From: a bacterium
GTDB lineage: Bacteria > JAJRZV01
Assembly (NCBI GenBank): GCA_024275095.1
Contig: JAJRZV010000051.1
Location: 1 to 9,283, forward strand
DNA length: 9,283 bases
Direction: 5' to 3'
The stretch's first letter is position 1; the number at the start of each line of letters is the position of its first letter. The position numbers were made by a program, and so were the translations under genes. The notes under the pieces were generated by a model, which ran no database searches, was not told the DNA's origin, and was given only the letters and a program-made list of their open reading frames with translations. Positions 6,263 through 9,283 of this stretch are shown here, piece by piece.

Positions 6263-7065
6263 CGGGTGTCCCCGTGAATTGATATGCCCAGTACATCCAC
6301 CATGGAGTAAATTCCTGGTTCGCGCCCCTGCACCCATTCGGCTCCTTTCACAGCTCCTCTTGCAAAAACCATGCGTGAGTGAGCTCTGTGAGTAATTTCG
6401 AGTCTTTCATCTGGTCCGAGAAAATAGACGGTGTGGTCGCCCACAACATCTCCACCTCTCAACGCCATTACACCGATCTGATTTTGAGGTCGTGGACCTG
6501 TCCGTCCCGAACGTCCGAACATCCCGGAAGACTGAACCGTCATTCCCCGTGCTTGTGCAAGCACATCGAGAAGTTTGAGAGCTGTGCCACTGGGTGCATC
6601 AACCTTGTTGCGATGATGTATTTCTGCAATTTCTATATCAAATTCAGGCCCCAGAGCTGAAGCAATAATTTTTGCAACGGCGAACAGCATGTTGACCCCT
6701 GGAGACATGTTGGGGGACTGGACTACAGGAACTTTTTGTGAAAGGGCCTCTATTAATCTGAACACATCTTCACCGAGTCCTGTTGTACCTGTAACAAGGG
6801 GAATGCTGTGCGTTTCACATTCTTTGACGGCTGTAGCGGTTCCATCCGGAGTCGAGAAGTCTATAACCACGTCGGGCTTTTCCGGAATATCGCTTATAAA
6901 TGAGCGTATGGGAATGATTTTTTCGTGATGGGAGGTAATATATGTATTGCACATCGAGTGATCCGGGCGCTCAAGCCCACCAACTACCACGTGTCCGGCT
7001 TCTTCCGCAGCCTGGATAACCATGCGGCCCATGCGGCCGCACGCGCCGACTACAATAATTTTCAC
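6259..7065 (-). CDS. dapB: 4-hydroxy-tetrahydrodipicolinate reductase DapB
   Basis: DapB reduces the DapA product with NAD(P)H to tetrahydrodipicolinate. The 268-residue protein starts with the Rossmann motif VVGACGRMGRM (5-15; the third glycine-motif residue is Cys rather than the common Ala). It continues with DFSTPDGT (69-76), GTTGL (93-97), SPNMSPGVN (117-125) and the catalytic signature EIHHRNKVDAPSGTA (148-162), where H150 and K154 match the catalytic His and Lys of the family. The C-terminus has the usual HRAHSRMVFARGA and PGIYSMVDVLG segments. The start is GTG, overlapping the dapA stop by 4 nt with only a weak Shine-Dalgarno, so translation probably depends on dapA. The stop overlaps the next gene's ATG as ATGA. 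Confidence 0.97.
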   Translation of the reverse strand: MKIIVVGACGRMGRMVIQAAEEAGHVVVGGLERPDHSMCNTYITSHHEKIIPIRSFISDIPEKPDVVIDFSTPDGTATAVKECETHSIPLVTGTTGLGEDVFRLIEALSQKVPVVQSPNMSPGVNMLFAVAKIIASALGPEFDIEIAEIHHRNKVDAPSGTALKLLDVLAQARGMTVQSSGMFGRSGRTGPRPQNQIGVMALRGGDVVGDHTVYFLGPDERLEITHRAHSRMVFARGAVKGAEWVQGREPGIYSMVDVLGISIHGDTR

Positions 7066-7940
7066 CTTACGACTACCCCGTAGCGCTCGAGTGTTTTCTT
7101 AAGCCTGGCCCTGTTTTCTTCACTCATGGGTGTGAGCGGGAGGCGGAATTCGGCATTCATCCTGCCCATAATTTGTAGAGCCGTTTTCACCGGAATAGGG
7201 TTGGTTTCGATAAAAAGTGATTTGTTGATCTCGGCCAGGTCGAAATGAATCCGGCGTGCAGTTTCCCAATCGCCGTCAAGTGCACTTTTGACCATCATTG
7301 AGACTTTGTCGGGAAGGATGTTTGCGGTAACAGAAATGACGCCTTTACCTCCGAGTGTGAGGATGGAATATGTGAGACCATCATCGCCCGAAATGACTGC
7401 AAACGAAGGGTCACACAACCTGATAATTTCTGAAATTTGAGCAAGATTCCCTGAGGCTTCTTTGATTCCCACAATATTTTTAAATTCAGCGACCTTCGCT
7501 ACGGTTTCAGGAAGCATGTTCACGCCTGTGCGGCCTGGTACATTATAGAGAATGATAGGAATGTTTACTGATTCTGATACGGCTTTGAAATGTTCGATCA
7601 GTCCTTTTTGTGTTGGTTTGTTGTAATAGGGTGTTATGACCAGAGCACCATTTGCACCTACCTTCTCGGCAAAGCGTGTAAGGTGTACAGCTTCGCGTGT
7701 TGAGTTTGAACCGGTACCCGCAATGACCGGTACGCGACCTGCCACATGATCGACCGTAATTTCAATAAGGCGTTGATGTTCTTCGTGGGAAAGGGTGGCA
7801 GATTCTCCTGTTGTTCCGCATGGAACAACAGCAGAAACCCCGTTATCAATAACCCAGTCTATGTGCCTTTTAAATGAGGGAATATCAATTTCCCCGTTTT
7901 TAAAAGGGGTGACGAGTGCTGGAATTGCGCCTTCAAACAC
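7062..7940 (-). CDS. dapA: 4-hydroxy-tetrahydrodipicolinate synthase DapA
   Basis: DapA condenses pyruvate with aspartate semialdehyde, the first committed step of diaminopimelate and lysine synthesis, in the cytoplasm. At 292 residues it is family length. The whole active site can be read: GTTGES (42-47; T43 and T44), Y106 in YYNKPT, Y132 in LYNVPGRTG, R137, and the Schiff-base lysine K160 in VGIKEASGN. The lysine allosteric residues known from E. coli DapA also appear conserved (S47, A48, H52, H55, N79, E83, Y105), so feedback inhibition by lysine is likely. The start is GTG behind a strong Shine-Dalgarno. The stop overlaps the dapB start as GTGA, indicating coupled translation of consecutive pathway enzymes. 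Confidence 0.97.
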   Translation of the reverse strand: MFEGAIPALVTPFKNGEIDIPSFKRHIDWVIDNGVSAVVPCGTTGESATLSHEEHQRLIEITVDHVAGRVPVIAGTGSNSTREAVHLTRFAEKVGANGALVITPYYNKPTQKGLIEHFKAVSESVNIPIILYNVPGRTGVNMLPETVAKVAEFKNIVGIKEASGNLAQISEIIRLCDPSFAVISGDDGLTYSILTLGGKGVISVTANILPDKVSMMVKSALDGDWETARRIHFDLAEINKSLFIETNPIPVKTALQIMGRMNAEFRLPLTPMSEENRARLKKTLERYGVVVR

Positions 7941-7945
7941 CTGGT

Positions 7946-7952
7946 ACCTCCT
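7946..7952 (-). promoter_or_regulatory. Shine-Dalgarno site fixing the dapA GTG start
   Basis: The minus strand reads AGGAGGT, a near-perfect anti-16S match, followed by a 5-nt spacer (ACCAG) and GTG. It supports the unusual start codon, and the protein then begins MFEGAIPALVTPF as DapA proteins normally do. Confidence 0.85.
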
Positions 7953-7970
7953 GTGAAATGTTTTTATTCA

Positions 7971-7999
7971 GTTTTCCCCAAAGGTTGAAGCTGTGTCAA
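7971..7999 (-). promoter_or_regulatory. Possible weak promoter for dapA
   Basis: In the 72-nt gap before dapA the minus strand carries a perfect TTGACA (7999 to 7994). At 17-nt spacing the -10 position reads GAAAAC, a poor match to TATAAT. It may be a weak or regulated promoter, or chance; the gene may instead be read through from ligA. Confidence 0.25.
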
Positions 8000-8012
8000 C
8001 GAAAATGACCTG

Positions 8013-8906
8013 TCACCCTAAAGTGGACTCGCCGATTGCAGCGCGGGCCAGTTCGTACGCTCTGCTCGCATCTGCCAGAGCGGTTTCCGCATCCTGACGT
8101 GTAAAAAGATTTTTCTTTTTATTTGTCCATTCATCGGTATAGAAACTGAAATCCCACTCGTTGTGCAAGCCTTTGAATATCCCCGCGAGCTCGGTGATCT
8201 GGTTACACGCTTTACCGTGAAATCTGTGAGTAATGGTTTTTAAAAATGTGGCGGTGGTCACGTGACCCGGAATTTCAATTCCGTAGGCACGCAGGAGTGC
8301 CCGGATAGAAAAGGTTATGCTTTCAATGGCTTCTCTCACTACTACGTTCCAGAACTGGTCCTGAAGTGCGCGGCGGCCCTGTTCAAGGTGATACCGTGAC
8401 TGTTGAAGGCTCGCTGGTGCGTATTCCACCACATGCGGCGCTTTCCAGTACCATAACCGGCCGATCCACACGCGCTGAGCCCCTTTTTCTTTCAGATACG
8501 AACGAAGTTTCGCGATTTTGTTGGTGAAGAACCAGTCCTTGTCGTAAAGCACCACAGCGTCTTCGGTCATGTCCAGATAAAGGGGTGAAAATGTATCAAG
8601 CTCGTTCACACTTTTTACAAGAACAATTACGTCCGTAAGGATGCCTTCTTCATGGTAAAGGATTTCAACATCACGATTGAGTGAACGCAGGGCTTTCTCC
8701 ACGAGTGAGTACCTCTCTCTCCGGGCTTCCGGCAATTCATTGAAAACCGCGAGGATATTGATGTCTGAGCTTTCGTGACAATCACCGCGTGCCACTGAAC
8801 CGTAGAGGACAACTGAAACAATACGCTCGCGGTAAAACTCCAATAGGTCATCCCGTACTCTTTCGGCAAGAGATAGCAGTTTTTGACGCAGAGGTTGTTC
8901 GTTCAT
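8013..8906 (-). CDS. Nucleotidyltransferase-HEPN fusion protein, atypical metal motif
   Basis: This 297-residue protein has an N-terminal MNT-type nucleotidyltransferase fold: [11 protein letters not shown] (residues 32-42; G36-S37 is the nucleotide-binding turn), then SSDIN (46-50) and a possible third acidic position at D92. The usual metal pair is D-x-D; here it reads D48-I-N50, so the second aspartate is asparagine. A helical region from about 165 to 290 ([20 protein letters not shown] and onward) looks like a HEPN domain. Its usual R-x4-6-H RNase motif is not apparent; the equivalent segment reads [13 protein letters not shown] and HEPN are often separate proteins in toxin-antitoxin or antibiotic-modifying systems; here they are one chain. 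The ATG overlaps the ligA stop (ATGA), with an AGAGGA Shine-Dalgarno inside ligA. The substrate is unknown, and weak or absent transferase activity is possible. Confidence 0.8.
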   Translation of the reverse strand: MNEQPLRQKLLSLAERVRDDLLEFYRERIVSVVLYGSVARGDCHESSDINILAVFNELPEARRERYSLVEKALRSLNRDVEILYHEEGILTDVIVLVKSVNELDTFSPLYLDMTEDAVVLYDKDWFFTNKIAKLRSYLKEKGAQRVWIGRLWYWKAPHVVEYAPASLQQSRYHLEQGRRALQDQFWNVVVREAIESITFSIRALLRAYGIEIPGHVTTATFLKTITHRFHGKACNQITELAGIFKGLHNEWDFSFYTDEWTNKKKNLFTRQDAETALADASRAYELARAAIGESTLG

Positions 8907-9283
8907 AGCGGTTGTCCTCTTTTGACCATGTCCAAGAATTCCTGCTCGGAAATAATTTTTACCCCGAGTTTGCGGGCTTTGTCATATTTTGATCCCGGGT
9001 CTTTACCTGCCACCACATAATCAGTTTTGCGACTGACACTAGACGAGGCCTTGCCGCCCATCTGTTCTACCAACCTTTTTGCCTCGTCTCTCGTCATGGT
9101 CTCCAGTGCTCCTGTGAATACGAATGTTTTACCCTTAAAAGGCCCTTCGGCGATAGCTTTTTCGGATTGGGGACTGACACCAGCTGCGAACATCCTTTCG
9201 ATGCTGCGCAGGTTTTCTTCGTTGCTGAAGAACCTGACAATGGATTGTGCCACCTCAGGCCCTATTCCTTCGATCTCCAGCAA
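8903..9283 (-). CDS. ligA: NAD+-dependent DNA ligase LigA, C-terminal part (5' end outside window)
   Basis: The 126 visible residues are the C-terminus of bacterial DNA ligase, which seals nicks in replication and repair using NAD+. They start inside a helix-hairpin-helix element ([13 protein letters not shown]) followed by a helix typical of the HhH domain. From about residue 46 comes a BRCT domain: [15 protein letters not shown], then the conserved MGGK, the KTDYVVAG strand, [12 protein letters not shown], and the terminal helix around EQEFLDMV. LigA proteins are usually about 670 residues, so roughly the first 540 residues (adenylation and OB domains, zinc finger) lie beyond the right edge. 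The leftmost codon shown is an internal leucine, not a start. The stop TGA shares bases with the ATG of the next gene (ATGA), so the two are probably co-expressed. Confidence 0.95.
   Translation of the reverse strand: MLEIEGIGPEVAQSIVRFFSNEENLRSIERMFAAGVSPQSEKAIAEGPFKGKTFVFTGALETMTRDEAKRLVEQMGGKASSSVSRKTDYVVAGKDPGSKYDKARKLGVKIISEQEFLDMVKRGQPL

Noticed and set aside
8006-8015. TGACCTGTCA palindrome at the end of the nucleotidyltransferase gene
   Set aside because: The stem is only 4 bp per arm and includes the stop codon. No second copy was seen nearby, so neither a terminator nor an operator is supported.
8013-8906. MNT-HEPN toxin-antitoxin system
   Set aside because: Both domains are on one chain, the HEPN RNase motif is missing, and there is no separate partner gene; a classical two-gene system is not supported.

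Overview
The window is a compact bacterial chromosome segment in which every supported gene lies on the minus strand, so the genes read from high to low coordinates. Base composition looks moderate by eye. A lipoprotein with a clear lipobox and two exported TRAP-type binding proteins indicate a Gram-negative cell. The combination (BRCT-bearing NAD+ ligase, dapA-dapB, a FlgO/CsgG-like lipoprotein, tandem DctP-like proteins with a W/F-x-W-x-G-D-P motif) reminds me most of Desulfobacterota (former Deltaproteobacteria). That placement is an inference from memory, not a demonstrated assignment.

Block 1 (about 9283-4993) has six genes: the 3' end of ligA, a nucleotidyltransferase-HEPN fusion overlapping it by 4 nt, then after 72 nt dapA, dapB, a FlgO-like/SH3 lipoprotein and a YjbQ-family gene. 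dapA/dapB and dapB/lipoprotein share 4-nt start/stop overlaps (GTGA and ATGA), and the lipoprotein/yjbQ pair overlaps by 17 nt, so dapA to yjbQ is almost certainly one translationally coupled unit. DapA and DapB supply the first two committed steps of diaminopimelate/lysine synthesis. The lipoprotein and YjbQ have no obvious link to them.

Block 2 (4924-2581) begins with a plausible sigma70-type promoter in a 136-nt gap, then purH (last two steps of IMP synthesis) and, 41 nt later, a rhomboid intramembrane protease.

Block 3 (2353-1) follows a 269-nt gap that contains a short dispersed-type repeat (CATTGCGAGG...GAAGCAAT) and a TTGACA promoter. It encodes two paralogous exported DctP-like solute-binding proteins overlapping by an ATGA, with no permease genes in view. 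After another 109 nt a possible TTG-started gene runs off the left edge.

No tRNA, rRNA, CRISPR, insertion sequence or complete novel system is visible. The items most worth a second look are the DctP-like pair, which lacks the canonical ligand-binding arginine; the nucleotidyltransferase with a D-x-N instead of D-x-D metal motif fused to a HEPN domain that lacks its RNase motif; the PurH with an altered K-T-L-H-P-K motif; and the FlgO-like lipoprotein locked into the dapAB operon.
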